Source: Devosia nanyangense
Lineage (GTDB): Bacteria; Pseudomonadota; Alphaproteobacteria; Rhizobiales; Devosiaceae
Direction: 5' to 3'
NCBI GenBank assembly: GCA_016213505.1
Contig: JACRAF010000055.1
Span: 1-53,918, forward strand
DNA length: 53,918 nucleotides
The notes below the pieces were generated by a model, which had not been told where the DNA came from, ran no database searches, and saw nothing but the letters and a program-made list of their open reading frames with translations. The translations under genes were made by a program, and so were the position numbers. Shown here one piece after another: positions 35,474 to 46,280 of this stretch. How positions within the stretch are numbered: position 1 is the stretch's first letter; the number at the start of each line of letters is the position of its first letter.

Positions 35474-35947
35474 ATGACCTCCGATGACCTGAAGCGCATC
35501 TTCGTTGGGCCGACGCTGTTCCGGCTCGACACCATCCTCTCGCCCCGCCTGGTGCCGGTGTTCTACGTGGCCGGGCTCGCGACGGTCCTGCTGTGGACGG
35601 TGACCCACCTCTTCGACACCTTCGGCCGCAATTTTGGCGACGGCCTCTGGGGGCTGCTCGAAATCGTCGTCTATGGCGGCTTCGGTCTCCTGGCCCTGCG
35701 CATCGCCTGCGAAGCGCTGCTGGTTTACTTCAAGGTCAACGAGGCGGCGACCGACTCCGTCAGCCGCGCGCGGATATCCTCGACCCTGATCGAGGAGGTT
35801 CGCGACGCCATCCACGACATCGCCGACGACGAGGACGACGACGACCTCATCACCCCGGCGACCGTGCCGGCACCGGATGTCGAGGTTACCCCGCCGCGCG
35901 GCGGCCCGCGCCGCACCGCCCGCCGGACGCCGGGGCCGAAGCTTTAG
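35474..35947 (+). CDS. DUF4282 family membrane protein
   Basis: A 157-residue protein with two hydrophobic segments (LVPVFYVAGLATVLLWTVTHLF about 22-43 and GLLEIVVYGGFGLLALRIACEALLVYF about 58-84) and a soluble tail holding a run of acidic residues (DDEDDDD near 120) then a basic Arg/Pro-rich end. The membrane part fits DUF4282. ATG at 35474 has GGAGAG eight to nine bases before it. Function unknown; convergent with the frameshifted acetyltransferase. Confidence 0.85.
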   Translation: MTSDDLKRIFVGPTLFRLDTILSPRLVPVFYVAGLATVLLWTVTHLFDTFGRNFGDGLWGLLEIVVYGGFGLLALRIACEALLVYFKVNEAATDSVSRARISSTLIEEVRDAIHDIADDEDDDDLITPATVPAPDVEVTPPRGGPRRTARRTPGPKL

Positions 35948-35960
35948 CGTTCGGGGAGAG

Positions 35961-36478
35961 CTAAGGGGTCCGGCAGAAGATGAACTCGCGGTCGCGTGTT
36001 TCACCGACGGGGAACTCGTACTCGCCGACTTTCTCGAAGCCATAGGCGCGATAGAGGGCCTGGCCCGGAGGTTCTCGCTCCACACGCCCAGCCACTGCGG
36101 GGCGTTGCCATATCGCGACCCAAGGTGGTCAAGCGCAATCGCCATCAGTTTGCGCCCCAGTCCGTTGCCCTGGTGGCCCTTGAGGACATAGATGCGCTCG
36201 ATTTCGCCGTGTTCCTCGGGGCGCACCTCGGGATGCGGGAGGTGAGCGGGCAGGCATTCGAGATAGCCGACCGGCGACCCATTATTGTCCAGGGCGAGCT
36301 GCCAGAAGTTCCAGTGATCCGCCACTTCCGACCGCAGCCGCCCTGGCTCATAGGCAGTATCGAGATAGTGGGCGAGATCGGCCGCCGGATAGAGGTGGCC
36401 GAAGGTTTCCGTGAACGTCGCCCGCATCAGGCTCTGGAGCAGCGGGACATGTTCGGCGGTCGGGGCGATGATCTGCAT
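35961..36478 (-). pseudogene. Frameshifted GNAT-family acetyltransferase
   Basis: The frame from ATG 36478 reads as a normal GNAT protein (MQIIAPTAEHVPLLQSLMR, then EIERIYVLKGHQGNGLGRKLMAIALDHL and WLGVWSENLRA). At about 36059-36068 the reading frame changes: the next frame continues ALYRAYGFEKVGEYEFPVGE and FIFCRTP, ending in a TAG at 35963. One base missing from GGGCC(C)AGG would explain this. The whole is 518 bp, one short of 173 codons. It may be a true inactivation or a base-calling error in the GC-rich run. Confidence 0.85.
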
Positions 36479-36620
36479 GGCCTTCCATAGAAAGCCGCCA
36501 CCGCTCCGTCCAGAGGGACCATGAGCGGCAGCGGTGCGGCCGTGCGCGCAGCCCTGCCCTGCCTCTATCGCAATGTGCCGATGATTGCTTTTCCGGCGGT
36601 TTGGCGTATATGGGCGCGCA

Positions 36621-37970
36621 ATGACCCAAGCCCCCAAGATCGGTCTCGTCAGCCTCGGCTGCCCGAAGGCCCTCGTCGATTCCGAACGCATCATGACGAC
36701 GCTGCGCGCGCAGGGCTATGCCTTCTCGCGCGACTACGCCGGCGCCGATATCGTTCTGGTCAACACCTGCGGCTTCCTCGACAGCGCCAAGCAGGAGAGC
36801 CTCGAGGCCATCGGCGAGGCGTTGGCGGAGAACGGCCGGGTCATCGTCACCGGCTGCCTCGGGGTCGAGGAAGAGCTGATCCGCAAGACCCATCCGAGCG
36901 TGCTCGCGGTCTCCGGTCCGCACCAGTACGAGACGGTGGTCAATGCAGTGAACGCGCACCTGCCGCCGGTGCCCAACAAATTCGTCGACCTGGTGCCGGA
37001 GGCCGGCCTCCGGCTGACGCCCAAGCACTACGCCTATCTCAAGATTTCCGAGGGCTGCAACAACCGCTGTTCGTTCTGCATCATCCCGCAGATCCGCGGC
37101 GATTTGAGCTCACGACCGATGGCCTCGGTGCTCTACGAAGCCGAGCGGTTGGTGGCCTCGGGCGTCAAGGAGATCATGGTGATCTCGCAGGACACCTCAG
37201 CCTACGGCGTCGATCTCAAATACGCGACGTCGAAATACCGCGGCCAGGATGTGTCGGCGAAGTTCCAGACGCTGGCCGAGGAAATGGGCAAGCTCGACGT
37301 GTGGACCCGCCTCCACTACGTCTACCCCTACCCGCATGTCGACAGCGTCATTCCGCTGATGGCCGAGGGCAAGATCCTGCCCTATCTCGACATTCCGTTC
37401 CAGCATGCCTCGCCGACCGTGCTCAAGGCCATGCGGCGCCCCGCCAACCAGGTGAAGACGCTCGACCGCATCAAGTCCTGGCGCGACATCTGCCCCGACC
37501 TCACCATCCGCTCCAACTTCATCGTCGGCTTCCCCGGCGAGACAGAGGAAGACTTCGATTTCCTGCTCGACTGGGTCGAGGAAGCCGAGATCGATCGCGC
37601 CGGTTGCTTCAAGTACGAGCCGGTGACCGGCGCCCCGGCCAACGACCTCGACGGCGTCGTCCTCGATGAGGTCAAGGACGAGCGCTTCGCACGGCTGATG
37701 GAAGTGGCGCAGGACGTTTCGACCGCGCAGCTGGCCAAGAAGGTCGGCCGCACCATCGAGGTGCTGGTCGACGACGTGCGCCCGGCTGAAGGACGTGCGA
37801 TCGCCCGCAGCAAGTGGGATGCACCGGACATCGACGGCCAGGTCATCATCGACAACGCGATCGGCATCAAGCCGGGCGACAAGGTGTCGGTGGTGGTCAC
37901 CGGGTCGGACGAATACGACCTCTTTGCCGAACCCGTCGCGGTCGCTGCAAAGCAGCCAGCGCTCGCCTAA
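36621..37970 (+). CDS. rimO: Ribosomal protein S12 methylthiotransferase
   Basis: A radical SAM enzyme that adds a methylthio group to an Asp of ribosomal protein S12. The 449 residues show the N-terminal iron-sulfur Cys (Cys14 in [14 protein letters not shown] and [10 protein letters not shown]), the radical [14 protein letters not shown] and the C-terminal TRAM domain (about 380-440). The ATG at 36621 gives the exact family start; the frame runs 12 codons more. rpsL is not in the window. The stop codon overlaps the stop of the opposite-strand SDR gene. Confidence 0.96.
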   Translation: MTQAPKIGLVSLGCPKALVDSERIMTTLRAQGYAFSRDYAGADIVLVNTCGFLDSAKQESLEAIGEALAENGRVIVTGCLGVEEELIRKTHPSVLAVSGPHQYETVVNAVNAHLPPVPNKFVDLVPEAGLRLTPKHYAYLKISEGCNNRCSFCIIPQIRGDLSSRPMASVLYEAERLVASGVKEIMVISQDTSAYGVDLKYATSKYRGQDVSAKFQTLAEEMGKLDVWTRLHYVYPYPHVDSVIPLMAEGKILPYLDIPFQHASPTVLKAMRRPANQVKTLDRIKSWRDICPDLTIRSNFIVGFPGETEEDFDFLLDWVEEAEIDRAGCFKYEPVTGAPANDLDGVVLDEVKDERFARLMEVAQDVSTAQLAKKVGRTIEVLVDDVRPAEGRAIARSKWDAPDIDGQVIIDNAIGIKPGDKVSVVVTGSDEYDLFAEPVAVAAKQPALA

Positions 37971-39010
37971 TCGCGCTTGGGCATTTCGAACTTCAGCCCG
38001 AGCCGGATGACGCTCTCGGCGGTAGCCAGGATCGATTCCCGCGCGCCGATGTATTTGCGGCCCAGCAGGCGCTCGCCCTTGGATCCGTCGAAGATTTTCT
38101 CGTTGCCGATGTCGTTGATGATCTGCCGGGCCGGGCCGCCGAACATCGCCACCAGCCGGATGATCCAGTCGGGCACGGTGCGCTTGACGATCTTGCGATC
38201 CGGATAAGCCTCCTGGATGACCTCTGCCACCTTTGGAAACGGCATGTACTCGGCCGTGGCCAGGTAGCGCTCGCCCGCCGCCTCCGGATGCTCCAGCGCC
38301 GCGACGTGGAGGTCGGCCACGTCGCGCACGTCGATAATCGAAAAGCCGTTGCTGGGCAGCGCCGGCATCGAGTTGTCGAGGAGCCCCGAGACCATGCCCA
38401 GCGAGATGCTCGCGTCGTCGTCGAGCGCCGGGCCGATGATGGCGCCCGGATGGATGGTGGTCAGCGCCATGCCGTTGGACTTGGCGTAGGCCCACGCCGC
38501 CTGCTCGGCCCTGGTCTTGCCGATGCAGTAGGCCCAGGGCCAGCGCATGTTGTCGAGATTGGTGAAATGCGTTTCGTTGTAGACGCGGGAGCCGCTGGTC
38601 TGGCCGTGGCCGTAGCCGACGGTGGCGATCGAGGAGGTAAGGATGACCCGCTTGACGCCGGCCTCGTGCGTGAATTTGAGCACGCGGGCGGTGCCCTCCA
38701 TCGCGGGGCGGATGACGAGGCTCTGGTCTTTCGGCTCGTCGGCCCGGATGGCGGTCGCGACATGCATGACGGCGTCGACGCCGCGCATTGCGTCGGTCCA
38801 GGCGGCGTCGTCGAGAATATCGCAATGGACCAGGTCGAGGCGGCCTGCCGCTTCCGAGCCAACCTCCCGGCTGACCGTCTCACGAACCTGGGTGGCCTTG
38901 GCCTCGCTGCGCACGGTACCGCGGACGCGGTAGCCCTTCGTCAGCAGCTTGACCACGCACCATTTGCCGACGAAGCCGGAGGCGCCGGTCACGAGGATCA
39001 GATCAGTCAT
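37967..39010 (-). CDS. NAD(P)-dependent reductase, extended SDR family
   Basis: A 347-residue Rossmann enzyme of the dihydroflavonol-reductase-like or epimerase group. Seen are [13 protein letters not shown] (TGxxGxxG dinucleotide motif), the DILDDAAW and VMHVATA strands, and the catalytic Tyr and Lys of YCIGKTRAE. Substrate unknown. ATG at 39010 has GGGAGG six bases before it; GTG at 39013 is also possible. Its last 4 bp overlap rimO's last 4 bp on the other strand. Confidence 0.92.
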   Translation of the reverse strand: MTDLILVTGASGFVGKWCVVKLLTKGYRVRGTVRSEAKATQVRETVSREVGSEAAGRLDLVHCDILDDAAWTDAMRGVDAVMHVATAIRADEPKDQSLVIRPAMEGTARVLKFTHEAGVKRVILTSSIATVGYGHGQTSGSRVYNETHFTNLDNMRWPWAYCIGKTRAEQAAWAYAKSNGMALTTIHPGAIIGPALDDDASISLGMVSGLLDNSMPALPSNGFSIIDVRDVADLHVAALEHPEAAGERYLATAEYMPFPKVAEVIQEAYPDRKIVKRTVPDWIIRLVAMFGGPARQIINDIGNEKIFDGSKGERLLGRKYIGARESILATAESVIRLGLKFEMPKRD

Positions 39011-39022
39011 CACAGACCTCCC

Positions 39023-39059
39023 GAGAAAGAAAAAGGCGGCCCGGATGACCCGGACCGCC
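39023..39059 (-). terminator. Rho-independent terminator of the alpha operon
   Basis: On the minus strand GGCGGTCCGG and CCGGGCCGCC form a 10-bp stem (one G-T pair) with a 5-base loop, followed by TTTTTCTTTCTC. It lies about 27 bases after the rplQ stop and just before the ribosome-binding site of the SDR gene. Confidence 0.9.
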
Positions 39060-39085
39060 CAGAATTTCGCCCGATCAGCCGGCGC

Positions 39086-39514
39086 TTACGCCGCCGTGTC
39101 GATGTCGTCGCGCGTCCGCTCGATCACCGGACCCGAGTCGAGTCCCTTGGCATTGACGTCGCGGTCGACCAGCTCGATCACCGCGATCGCGGCGTTGTCG
39201 CCGTAGCGGAAGCCGGCCTTGAGGATGCGGATGTAGCCGCCATTGCGGTCCTTGTAGCGCGGGCCGATGACGCCGAAGAGCTTGCGCACCTGGTCTTCGT
39301 CGCGGACCTGGGCAATCGCCTGACGGCGGGCGTGCAGGTCGCCGCGCTTGCCCAGGGTGATCAGCTTCTCGACGATCGGCCGGAGCTCCTTGGCCTTGGG
39401 CAGCGTGGTGATGATCTGCTCGTGCTTGATGAGCGCGGCGCTCATGTTCGCGAACATCGCCTTGCGGTGGCTCGCGGTCCGGTTGAGCTTACGGTTGGTA
39501 TTTCCGTGGCGCAT
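39086..39514 (-). CDS. rplQ: 50S ribosomal protein L17
   Basis: L17 is a peripheral protein near the exit-tunnel side of the 50S subunit. The 142-residue form has the standard N-terminal [51 protein letters not shown], then a C-terminal extension beyond the E. coli length, usual in alphaproteobacteria. It is the last gene of the alpha operon, 42 bp after rpoA, and is followed by the terminator at 39023. Confidence 0.97.
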   Translation of the reverse strand: MRHGNTNRKLNRTASHRKAMFANMSAALIKHEQIITTLPKAKELRPIVEKLITLGKRGDLHARRQAIAQVRDEDQVRKLFGVIGPRYKDRNGGYIRILKAGFRYGDNAAIAVIELVDRDVNAKGLDSGPVIERTRDDIDTAA

Positions 39515-39556
39515 TTCTAACTCCCTGGCGGCAGCGTCTCTCGACGGGCGGCGGCC

Positions 39557-40576
39557 TTAATAGTGGTCTTCGTAGCGTTTGGCCAGATCGTCGATGTTCT
39601 CCGGGGGCCAGTTCGGCACGTCCATGCCGAGATGGAGACCCATCTGGGCGAGAACTTCCTTGATCTCGTTGAGCGACTTGCGGCCGAAATTCGGGGTCCG
39701 CAGCATCTCGGCTTCGGTCTTCTGGATGAGATCGCCGATGTAGACGATGTTGTCGTTCTTGAGGCAGTTGGCCGAGCGGACGGAGAGTTCGAGCTCGTCG
39801 ACCTTCTTGAGCAGCGCCGGGTTGAAGGCGAGTTCCGGGACCGAGTCCTGGGCCTTTTCCTTGGTCGGCTCTTCGAAATTGACGAACACCGAGAGCTGGT
39901 CCTGGAGGATGCGCGCGGCGTAGGCCACGGCGTCTTCCGGCGAGATGGCGCCGTTGGTTTCGACGGTGAGGGTCAGCTTGTCCTTGTCGAGGCTCTCACC
40001 GGCACGGGTCGCGTCGACCTTGTAGGAGACGCGGCGGACGGGGGAGAACAGCGAATCCACCGGGATGAAGCCGATCGGGGCATCTTCCGGGCGGTTCTTG
40101 TCGGCGGCGACGTAGCCCTTGCCGTTGTCGACGGTGAACTCGATGTTGATCTCGGCGCCGTCATCAAGGTGACAGATGACCAGATCAGGGTTCAGCACTT
40201 CGATATCGCCGGTGACCTTGATGTCGCCGGCGGTCACGGCACCCGGGCCCTGCTTGTTCAGCGTCAGGCGCTTGGGGCCCTCGCCGCCCATCTTGAGGGC
40301 GATTTCCTTGACGTTCAGCACGAGGTCGGTGATGTCTTCGCGCACGCCCGGAAGCGACGAGAATTCGTGCAGAATGCCGTCGATCTGGATGGCGGTCACC
40401 GCCGCGCCCTGCAGCGACGACAGCAGAACGCGACGCAGCGCGTTGCCAAGGGTCAGTCCATAGCCGCGCTCAAGCGGCTCGGCCACGACCGATGCCACGC
40501 GCGCGTTGTCGCTGCCCGAAACAAAGTCCAGCTTGGTCGGCTTAATAAGCTCTTGCCAGTTCCTCTGGATGGTCAC
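39557..40576 (-). CDS. rpoA: DNA-directed RNA polymerase alpha subunit
   Basis: The 339-residue alpha subunit dimerises to start RNA polymerase assembly. The N-terminal domain has [27 protein letters not shown]. After a linker (about 235-255) the C-terminal domain (256-325) reads [48 protein letters not shown], which binds UP elements and activators. It starts 102 bp after rpsK and ends 42 bp before rplQ. Confidence 0.98.
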   Translation of the reverse strand: MTIQRNWQELIKPTKLDFVSGSDNARVASVVAEPLERGYGLTLGNALRRVLLSSLQGAAVTAIQIDGILHEFSSLPGVREDITDLVLNVKEIALKMGGEGPKRLTLNKQGPGAVTAGDIKVTGDIEVLNPDLVICHLDDGAEINIEFTVDNGKGYVAADKNRPEDAPIGFIPVDSLFSPVRRVSYKVDATRAGESLDKDKLTLTVETNGAISPEDAVAYAARILQDQLSVFVNFEEPTKEKAQDSVPELAFNPALLKKVDELELSVRSANCLKNDNIVYIGDLIQKTEAEMLRTPNFGRKSLNEIKEVLAQMGLHLGMDVPNWPPENIDDLAKRYEDHY

Positions 40577-40678
40577 GGTAACGTCCTTTCAATTGTGCGG
40601 CGCTCGCCCGCCGCTCGGCCGCAGGTACCAAATGGGCAGCCCGGCCGCGGGGGGAGTGCGGCAGAGTGCCAAACCCAA

Positions 40679-41071
40679 TCAGACGCGGCGGCGCTTGCGC
40701 GGCCGGCAGCCATTGTGCGGGATCGTGGTCACGTCGCGGATGGAGGTGACGTTGAACCCGGCTGCCTGCAGGGCGCGGAGCGCCGATTCACGGCCCGAGC
40801 CCGGGCCACGGACTTCGACCTCGAGGGTCTTCATGCCGTGTTCCTGGGCCTTCTTGGCCGCATCTTCCGCCGCCACCTGGGCAGCGTATGGGGTCGACTT
40901 GCGCGATCCCTTGAAGCCCATCACGCCCGACGAGGACCAGGAGATGGTGTTCCCCTGAACGTCGGTGATGGTCACCATGGTGTTATTGAAGCTGGCGTTC
41001 ACATGCGCGACGCCGGAGGTGATGTTCTTACGTTCCTTGCGCTTGACGCGCACAGTTTCTGGCTTAGCCAA
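40679..41071 (-). CDS. rpsK: 30S ribosomal protein S11
   Basis: S11 lies on the platform of the 30S subunit near the E site. The 130 residues include [46 protein letters not shown] and the universal C-terminal [12 protein letters not shown]. It is spaced 123 bp from rpsM and 102 bp from rpoA. These gaps are wider than in the spc part of the cluster. Confidence 0.98.
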   Translation of the reverse strand: MAKPETVRVKRKERKNITSGVAHVNASFNNTMVTITDVQGNTISWSSSGVMGFKGSRKSTPYAAQVAAEDAAKKAQEHGMKTLEVEVRGPGSGRESALRALQAAGFNVTSIRDVTTIPHNGCRPRKRRRV

Positions 41072-41194
41072 TTTTCATCCTTCAGTTCGATATCGACGCT
41101 GCCGTAGTGCCAGCAGCTCCATCAAAGGTGATCAGCGATCCGTCGGAGCGGTCAGGGTGTGCCCTGCCCGCGGCCGGTGGTCGCCTCGGGTCGC

Positions 41195-41563
41195 TTACTT
41201 CTTCTTGCCGGCGATCGGCTTTGCGGGACCCTTGCGGGTACGCGCATTGGTGTGCGTGCGCTGGCCGCGGACCGGCAGGCCGCGACGATGGCGCAGACCC
41301 CGGTAGTTCCCGAGGTCCATGAGCCGCTTGATGTTCATCGCCACGTTGCGGCGGAGGTCACCCTCCACGACGTAGTCGCGATCGATCGTCTCGCGGATCT
41401 GGATCACTTCGGCGTCGGTCAACTGGTTGACGCGACGATCCGCCGGGATCCCGACCTTCTTGCAGATATCTTCGGCGAACTTGTCGCCGATGCCGTGGAT
41501 GTATTGCAGGGCAATAACCACACGCTTGTTCGTCGGAATATTGACGCCAGCGATACGAGCCAC
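41195..41563 (-). CDS. rpsM: 30S ribosomal protein S13
   Basis: S13 sits in the head of the 30S subunit and contacts the P-site tRNA and L5. The 122-residue form is standard: [48 protein letters not shown], then [20 protein letters not shown] and a Lys-rich tail. The start is GTG at 41563, with AAGGAGAG just upstream. The 173-bp gap before it holds a promoter (41689-41717), so it opens its own transcript. Confidence 0.97.
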   Translation of the reverse strand: MARIAGVNIPTNKRVVIALQYIHGIGDKFAEDICKKVGIPADRRVNQLTDAEVIQIRETIDRDYVVEGDLRRNVAMNIKRLMDLGNYRGLRHRRGLPVRGQRTHTNARTRKGPAKPIAGKKK

Positions 41564-41688
41564 GTCCGCTCTCCTTCGTGCCGGCCCGCTTATGTAGGGG
41601 CCGTTTTCATAACAACAAGGGACCGGACTCCGACCCCTCACCCACTGAGGAACCGAATCCAGCCCAAAAGATCCTTGAGACTGGCGCG

Positions 41689-41717
41689 GTTCTATTGGCC
41701 GAATCCTCCAGTGTCAA
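41689..41717 (-). promoter_or_regulatory. Sigma-70-type promoter upstream of rpsM
   Basis: On the minus strand TTGACA (41712-41717), a 17-base spacer and TAGAAC (41689-41694, four of six bases match TATAAT). It is about 125 bp upstream of rpsM, in the 173-bp gap after adk. Confidence 0.65.
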
Positions 41718-41736
41718 CTGGCGGCCGACCCGATTT

Positions 41737-42306
41737 CTAACGTCCGATGGCGCGGCGGATCGCCGCCGTCACCTCTTCGACCGGGGCCATTCCGTCCACG
41801 GTCTTCAGCGTCCCCTTGCCGCGGTAGTAGGCGACCAGGGGTTCGGTCAATTCGCGATAGACTTCAAGGCGCTTGCGCACGACCTCGACATTGTCGTCGG
41901 CGCGCGCGCCGCCGGTTTCCTTGGCCCGATTGGCGACCCGCGACACCAGCGTGCCGGCGTCGGCAGTGATCTCGATCACCGCATCGAGCGTCATCCCCTT
42001 GTGGGTCAGCATCGTCCCCAGAGCATCGGCCTGCGCGACGGTGCGCGGGAAGCCGTCGAGGATGAAGCCGTTGGCGCAGTCGGCCTGGTCGATCCGCTCC
42101 GACACGATGCCGTTCACGATCTCGTCAGAGACGAGGTCGCCACGATCCATCACCTCCTTGGCCGCCAGCCCCATCGGGGTCTTGGCGGCGATGGCCGAGC
42201 GCAGGATGTCGCCGGTCGAGAGCTGCGGGATGGCGAGCTGATCGACGAGGATCTTGGCCTGCGTGCCCTTGCCGACGCCTGGCGGTCCCAGAAGGATCAG
42301 CCTCAA
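41737..42306 (-). CDS. adk: Adenylate kinase
   Basis: Converts AMP and ATP to two ADP. The 189-residue product starts [20 protein letters not shown] (P-loop), with [23 protein letters not shown] and [20 protein letters not shown]. The LID region is short, [14 protein letters not shown], so this is the short form common in alphaproteobacteria, without zinc Cys. It overlaps secY by 4 bp. Confidence 0.97.
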   Translation of the reverse strand: MRLILLGPPGVGKGTQAKILVDQLAIPQLSTGDILRSAIAAKTPMGLAAKEVMDRGDLVSDEIVNGIVSERIDQADCANGFILDGFPRTVAQADALGTMLTHKGMTLDAVIEITADAGTLVSRVANRAKETGGARADDNVEVVRKRLEVYRELTEPLVAYYRGKGTLKTVDGMAPVEEVTAAIRRAIGR

Positions 42307-43637
42307 CGCTTCCGCCCCCCGAGCCGTGAGCGCTTCACCAGGCCCTCATATTGCTGGGCAATGAGGTGACTCTGGACCTGGCTGATGGTGTCGAGCGTCA
42401 CGGTCACCATGATGAGCAGCGAGGTGCCGCCGATGAACTGGCTGACGTTGAGCTGGCTGTGGATCATCTCGGGGATGAGCGCCACCAGCGTCAGATAGAG
42501 CGCGCCGATCACCGTGATGCGCGACAGCACGTAGTCGATGTGCTGCGCCGTCCGCTCGCCCGGCCGGATGCCGGGAATGAAGCCGCCGGAGCGCTTGAGG
42601 TTGTCCGCCGTGTCGGTCGGGTTGAACACGATCGAGGTATAAAAGAACGAGAAGAAGATGATCAGGACGGCGAAGAGGATCAGATAGAGCGGCTGGCCGC
42701 GCCCGAGCAGCGCTGCGGTGACCGACACCCATTGCGGCGCATTGCCCTGTGCCGCGAACGAGGCGATCGTCGCCGGCAGCAGCAGCAAGGACGAGCCGAA
42801 GATTACCGGGATCACGCCCGAAGTGTTGAGCTTCAGCGGCAGATGCGAGGTGTCGCCCTGGAACATCTTGTTGCCGACCTGGCGCTTTGGATACTGGATC
42901 AAAAGCCGCCGCTGGGCCCGTTCGAAGAAGACGATGATGGCGATCACCACGATGGCGATGGCGGCGATGCCGAACAGCCAGGCCGGCGACAATGCGCCGG
43001 TGCGGCTGAGTTCCAGGGTCTGGACGATCGTCGTCGGCAGGTTGGCGACGATGCCGGCGAAGATGATCAGCGAGATGCCGTTGCCGACGCCGCGCGAGGT
43101 GATCTGCTCGCCCAGCCACATCAGGAACATGGTGCCGCCGACCAGCGTCACGACGGTTGAGAGCTTGAAGAACCAGCCCGGATTGAGCACCACGCCCTGG
43201 CTGCCCTCGAGGCCGACGGCGATGCCATAGGCCTGGATGGCGCAGAACACCACGGCGAGGTAGCGCGTGTACTGGTTGAGCTTGCGGCGGCCGCTCTCGC
43301 CTTCCTTCTTGAGCGCCTCGAGGCGCGGCGATGCGGTCGTGATGACCTGCACGACGATCGAGGCGGTGATGTAGGGGATGAGGTTGAGCGCGAAGATCGC
43401 CATGCGCTGCACGGCGCCACCGGCGAACAGGTCGAACATGCCGGCGATGCCCTGCTTGGCGGCATCGAAAGTCGCGGCATAGGCGTCCGGATCGATCCCC
43501 GGCACCGGGATATAGGTGCCAAGCCGATAGACGAGCAGCGCGGCCAGGGTGAACCAGATACGCTGCTGCAGGACCTTCGCCTTGGCGAAGGTCGAAAAGT
43601 TGAGATTCTTGGCTAGCTGCTCGGCTGCGGACGCCAT
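42303..43637 (-). CDS. secY: Protein translocase subunit SecY
   Basis: The channel of the general secretion pathway, with ten membrane helices across 444 residues. The plug-side start [25 protein letters not shown], the [10 protein letters not shown] helix, [14 protein letters not shown] and the cytosolic loop [17 protein letters not shown] are all recognisable, as is the end [21 protein letters not shown]. It is 24 bp after rplO and coupled to adk by overlap, in the normal spc order. Confidence 0.98.
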   Translation of the reverse strand: MASAAEQLAKNLNFSTFAKAKVLQQRIWFTLAALLVYRLGTYIPVPGIDPDAYAATFDAAKQGIAGMFDLFAGGAVQRMAIFALNLIPYITASIVVQVITTASPRLEALKKEGESGRRKLNQYTRYLAVVFCAIQAYGIAVGLEGSQGVVLNPGWFFKLSTVVTLVGGTMFLMWLGEQITSRGVGNGISLIIFAGIVANLPTTIVQTLELSRTGALSPAWLFGIAAIAIVVIAIIVFFERAQRRLLIQYPKRQVGNKMFQGDTSHLPLKLNTSGVIPVIFGSSLLLLPATIASFAAQGNAPQWVSVTAALLGRGQPLYLILFAVLIIFFSFFYTSIVFNPTDTADNLKRSGGFIPGIRPGERTAQHIDYVLSRITVIGALYLTLVALIPEMIHSQLNVSQFIGGTSLLIMVTVTLDTISQVQSHLIAQQYEGLVKRSRLGGRKR

Positions 43638-43661
43638 GGTCGCTCCTCTAGACCGAAGCTC

Positions 43662-44153
43662 TTACGCGTCAGCCTTGGTTTCTTCAGCCTTGGGCATATC
43701 GACCTTGCCGCCCAGAGCTTCAATAGCGGCGACCACGCCCTTGGATGCATGGTAGACGTTGAAGGTCACCTTCTTGGCCTTGAACTCGCCGGGGCCTTGG
43801 ACCAGCCGGACGCCGTCGAGGGCGCGGCGGATGACGCCGGCCTTGATCAGGGCCTCGGCGTCGATGACCCCCTTATGATCGAGCTTGCCGCTGTCGATGT
43901 AAGCCTGAATGCGGTCGAGGCGCAGCGTGTTGTAGTGCTTGACGTTGGGCACGTTGAAGCCACGCTTGGGCATACGCATGTGGAGCGGCATCTGGCCGCC
44001 CTCGAAGCCGTTGATGGCGACGCCCGAACGCGCGGTCTGGCCCTTGCCGCCACGCCCACCGGTCTTGCCCTTGCCCGAGCCGATACCACGGCCGACGCGC
44101 ATGCGGATCTTGTTCGCGCCCGGATTGTCGCGGAGTTCGTTCAAACGAGCCAT
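43662..44153 (-). CDS. rplO: 50S ribosomal protein L15
   Basis: L15 reaches from the surface into the 50S core and is a late assembly protein. The 163-residue product has the Gly/Arg-rich start [26 protein letters not shown] and the globular C-terminal half with [17 protein letters not shown]. Its C-terminal end ([18 protein letters not shown]) is a little longer than in E. coli. Spacing: 15 bp after rpmD, 24 bp before secY. Confidence 0.97.
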   Translation of the reverse strand: MARLNELRDNPGANKIRMRVGRGIGSGKGKTGGRGGKGQTARSGVAINGFEGGQMPLHMRMPKRGFNVPNVKHYNTLRLDRIQAYIDSGKLDHKGVIDAEALIKAGVIRRALDGVRLVQGPGEFKAKKVTFNVYHASKGVVAAIEALGGKVDMPKAEETKADA

Positions 44154-44168
44154 TCTCGTGTCCTAACT

Positions 44169-44357
44169 TTACTGTTCGCCGACGACGCGGACGAGGTGGC
44201 GGATCTTGTAGATCATGCCGCGCACTTCCGGGGTGTCCTTGAGCGTCCGCTGCTTGCGGATCTTGTTGAGCCCGAGCCCGATCAGGGTCGCCCGCTGGTC
44301 CGCCTGACGGCGCACGGGGCTCGCGATCTGCTCGACGGTTACGGTCTTGTCAGCCAT
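44169..44357 (-). CDS. rpmD: 50S ribosomal protein L30
   Basis: A 62-residue protein with the L30 core [52 protein letters not shown]. It begins directly after the rpsE stop codon with no spacer base, so it is probably translated by ribosomes that have just finished rpsE. rplO follows 15 bp later. Confidence 0.96.
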   Translation of the reverse strand: MADKTVTVEQIASPVRRQADQRATLIGLGLNKIRKQRTLKDTPEVRGMIYKIRHLVRVVGEQ

Positions 44358-44888
44358 TTACGCCTCCACCGATTCCTGGCCGCGACGGGCCTGGAGGTCC
44401 GACACCTTGAGGCCACGGCGGGCCGCGACGGAGCGCGGGCTGTCGACCTGCTTGAGCGCGTCGAAGGTGGCGCGGACCATGTTGTAGGGGTTCGAAGTGC
44501 CCTGCGACTTGGCGACGATATCGTTGATGCCCAGCGTCTCGAACACGGCGCGCATCGGACCGCCGGCGATGATGCCGGTGCCCGGCACTGCGGCGCGGAG
44601 GATCACCTTGCCGGCGCCATGACGGCCGACCACGTCGTGATGCAGCGTACGGGCTTCGCGCAGCGGCACGCGGATGAGCTGGCGTTTGGCCTGCTCGGTC
44701 GCCTTGCGGATCGCCTCGGGAACTTCACGCGCCTTGCCATGGCCGAATCCGACCCGGCCCTTCTGGTCGCCGACCACGACGAGCGCCGCGAAACCGAAGC
44801 GCTTGCCGCCCTTGACCACCTTGGCCACGCGGTTGATGTGGACCAGGCGATCCACAAACTCACTGTCGCGCTCTTGAACGTCTCTCAT
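44358..44888 (-). CDS. rpsE: 30S ribosomal protein S5
   Basis: S5 lies at the mRNA entry of the 30S subunit and affects decoding accuracy. The 176 residues hold [73 protein letters not shown] and [14 protein letters not shown]. The start (ATG 44888) gives a head shorter than in many Rhizobiales S5 proteins. The open frame continues upstream but lacks a better start. Spacing: 19 bp after rplR. Confidence 0.97.
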   Translation of the reverse strand: MRDVQERDSEFVDRLVHINRVAKVVKGGKRFGFAALVVVGDQKGRVGFGHGKAREVPEAIRKATEQAKRQLIRVPLREARTLHHDVVGRHGAGKVILRAAVPGTGIIAGGPMRAVFETLGINDIVAKSQGTSNPYNMVRATFDALKQVDSPRSVAARRGLKVSDLQARRGQESVEA

Positions 44889-44907
44889 TGGCTTTTCCTT
44901 TGCGCGA

Positions 44908-45270
44908 TCAGAACTGCAGGCCGGCTTCGCGAGCCGCGTCGGCCAGGGCCTTGACCCGGCCGTGATAGAGGTAGGCACCGCGATCGAAGATCACTTCCGA
45001 GACTTTTGCGGCGATGCCGCGCTCGGCGATCAGCTTGCCGATGGCGGCAGCCGCTTCCGAGGTCGAGCCGTTCTTGACCGAGCTCTTCACATCCTTGTCG
45101 AGGGTCGAGGCGGCCGCCAGAGTGCGGCCCGACGCGTCGTCGATGATCTGGGCATAGATGTTCTTGTCCGAGCGGAAGACGCTCAGACGCGGGCGACCGA
45201 AGGCGCGAGCCTTGATGGCCTTGCGGATGCGAGCCTTGCGGCGATCCGAACCCTTGAGGCTGATGGGCAT
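44908..45270 (-). CDS. rplR: 50S ribosomal protein L18
   Basis: L18 binds 5S rRNA together with L5. The 120 residues start [21 protein letters not shown], then [31 protein letters not shown], and end [26 protein letters not shown], all diagnostic. It lies 12 bp after rplF and 19 bp before rpsE. Confidence 0.97.
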   Translation of the reverse strand: MPISLKGSDRRKARIRKAIKARAFGRPRLSVFRSDKNIYAQIIDDASGRTLAAASTLDKDVKSSVKNGSTSEAAAAIGKLIAERGIAAKVSEVIFDRGAYLYHGRVKALADAAREAGLQF

Positions 45271-45282
45271 CTTGTGCGCTCC

Positions 45283-45816
45283 TTACTTCTTCTTGCCTTC
45301 TTTGCGGGCGATGTACTCGCCCACATACCGCACGCCCTTGCCCTTATAGGGCTCCGGCTTGCGATAGGCGCGGATATTGGCCGCGACCTGCCCGACCTGC
45401 TGCTTGTCGGCGCCCGAGACCGTCACTTCGGTCTGCGTCGGCGCCGCCAGCGTGATCCCCTTGGGGGTGATGTAGACGACTTCGTGGCTGAACCCGAGGC
45501 TGAGCTTGAGATCCTTGCCCTGCATGGCGGCACGGAAGCCGACGCCCTGGATCTGCAGCTTCTTTTCGAAGCCATCCTTGACGCCCTTGACCATGTTGGC
45601 GATCAGCGCCCGCGTGGTGCCCCAGGCCGCGCGCGCCTCCTGCGTATCGTTCGCCGGCTCGATGACGATCCCCTGATCGGTCTGCTTGGCGTTGACGATA
45701 TCCATCAGGGTGAGCGACTGCTCGCCCTTGGGGCCCTTGGCGGTGACGACGCGATCGTTGATCGCGACAGTGACGCCGCTGACCGCTGGAATGGGCTTTT
45801 TGCCTGTACGGGACAT
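45283..45816 (-). CDS. rplF: 50S ribosomal protein L6
   Basis: L6 has two related domains and supports the factor-binding region of the 50S subunit. The 177-residue product begins [21 protein letters not shown] and ends with the second-domain signature [27 protein letters not shown]. Domain boundary near residue 82. The 52-bp gap upstream to rpsH is one of the larger gaps in the spc section and shows no clear promoter. Confidence 0.97.
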   Translation of the reverse strand: MSRTGKKPIPAVSGVTVAINDRVVTAKGPKGEQSLTLMDIVNAKQTDQGIVIEPANDTQEARAAWGTTRALIANMVKGVKDGFEKKLQIQGVGFRAAMQGKDLKLSLGFSHEVVYITPKGITLAAPTQTEVTVSGADKQQVGQVAANIRAYRKPEPYKGKGVRYVGEYIARKEGKKK

Positions 45817-45868
45817 TCTAATCTTCCTTCGGAGTCATCGTCTGGACCGACGTGCTCTGGGCTTTCGC

Positions 45869-46267
45869 CTAGAACACGCGGCAGAGTACCTCGCCGCCCA
45901 GATTCTGGGATTTCGCTTCGTGATCGGCCATCACGCCCTTGGGGGTCGACATGATCGACACTCCAAGGCCATTGGCGACCGAGGGGATATTCTTGACCGA
46001 CGCGTAGACCCGGCGGCCCGGGCGCGACACGCGCTCGATGGTCCGGATCACCGGGACGTTCTCGGAGTACTTGAGTTCGATCTCATACTCGTTGAGGCCG
46101 TTGTCGGCCTTCAGCTCGGTGTAGCCGCGGATGAAGCCTTCCGACTTCAGGACGTCGAGCACGCGGCCACGCAGGGTGGACGCAGGCGTCGACACCGTGT
46201 CGCGGCGGCGCATCTGGGCGTTGCGGATGCGGGTCAGCATGTCGCCGATGGGATCGGAAAAGCTCAT
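45869..46267 (-). CDS. rpsH: 30S ribosomal protein S8
   Basis: S8 binds the central domain of 16S rRNA; in E. coli it also represses the spc operon by binding the rplE region of the message. The 132 residues start [20 protein letters not shown] and end [33 protein letters not shown], the normal S8 end. The frame is open 20 codons upstream, but the ATG at 46267 gives the family length. Autoregulation is not shown here. Confidence 0.97.
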   Translation of the reverse strand: MSFSDPIGDMLTRIRNAQMRRRDTVSTPASTLRGRVLDVLKSEGFIRGYTELKADNGLNEYEIELKYSENVPVIRTIERVSRPGRRVYASVKNIPSVANGLGVSIMSTPKGVMADHEAKSQNLGGEVLCRVF

Positions 46268-46280
46268 CTTTTGTCTCTCC

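Noticed and set aside
35288..36694. A 468-codon minus-strand open frame over lipB, DUF4282 and the GNAT pseudogene
   Set aside because: Only its middle (36478 to about 36070) is real protein; the rest is antisense of lipB and DUF4282, joined by the frameshift.
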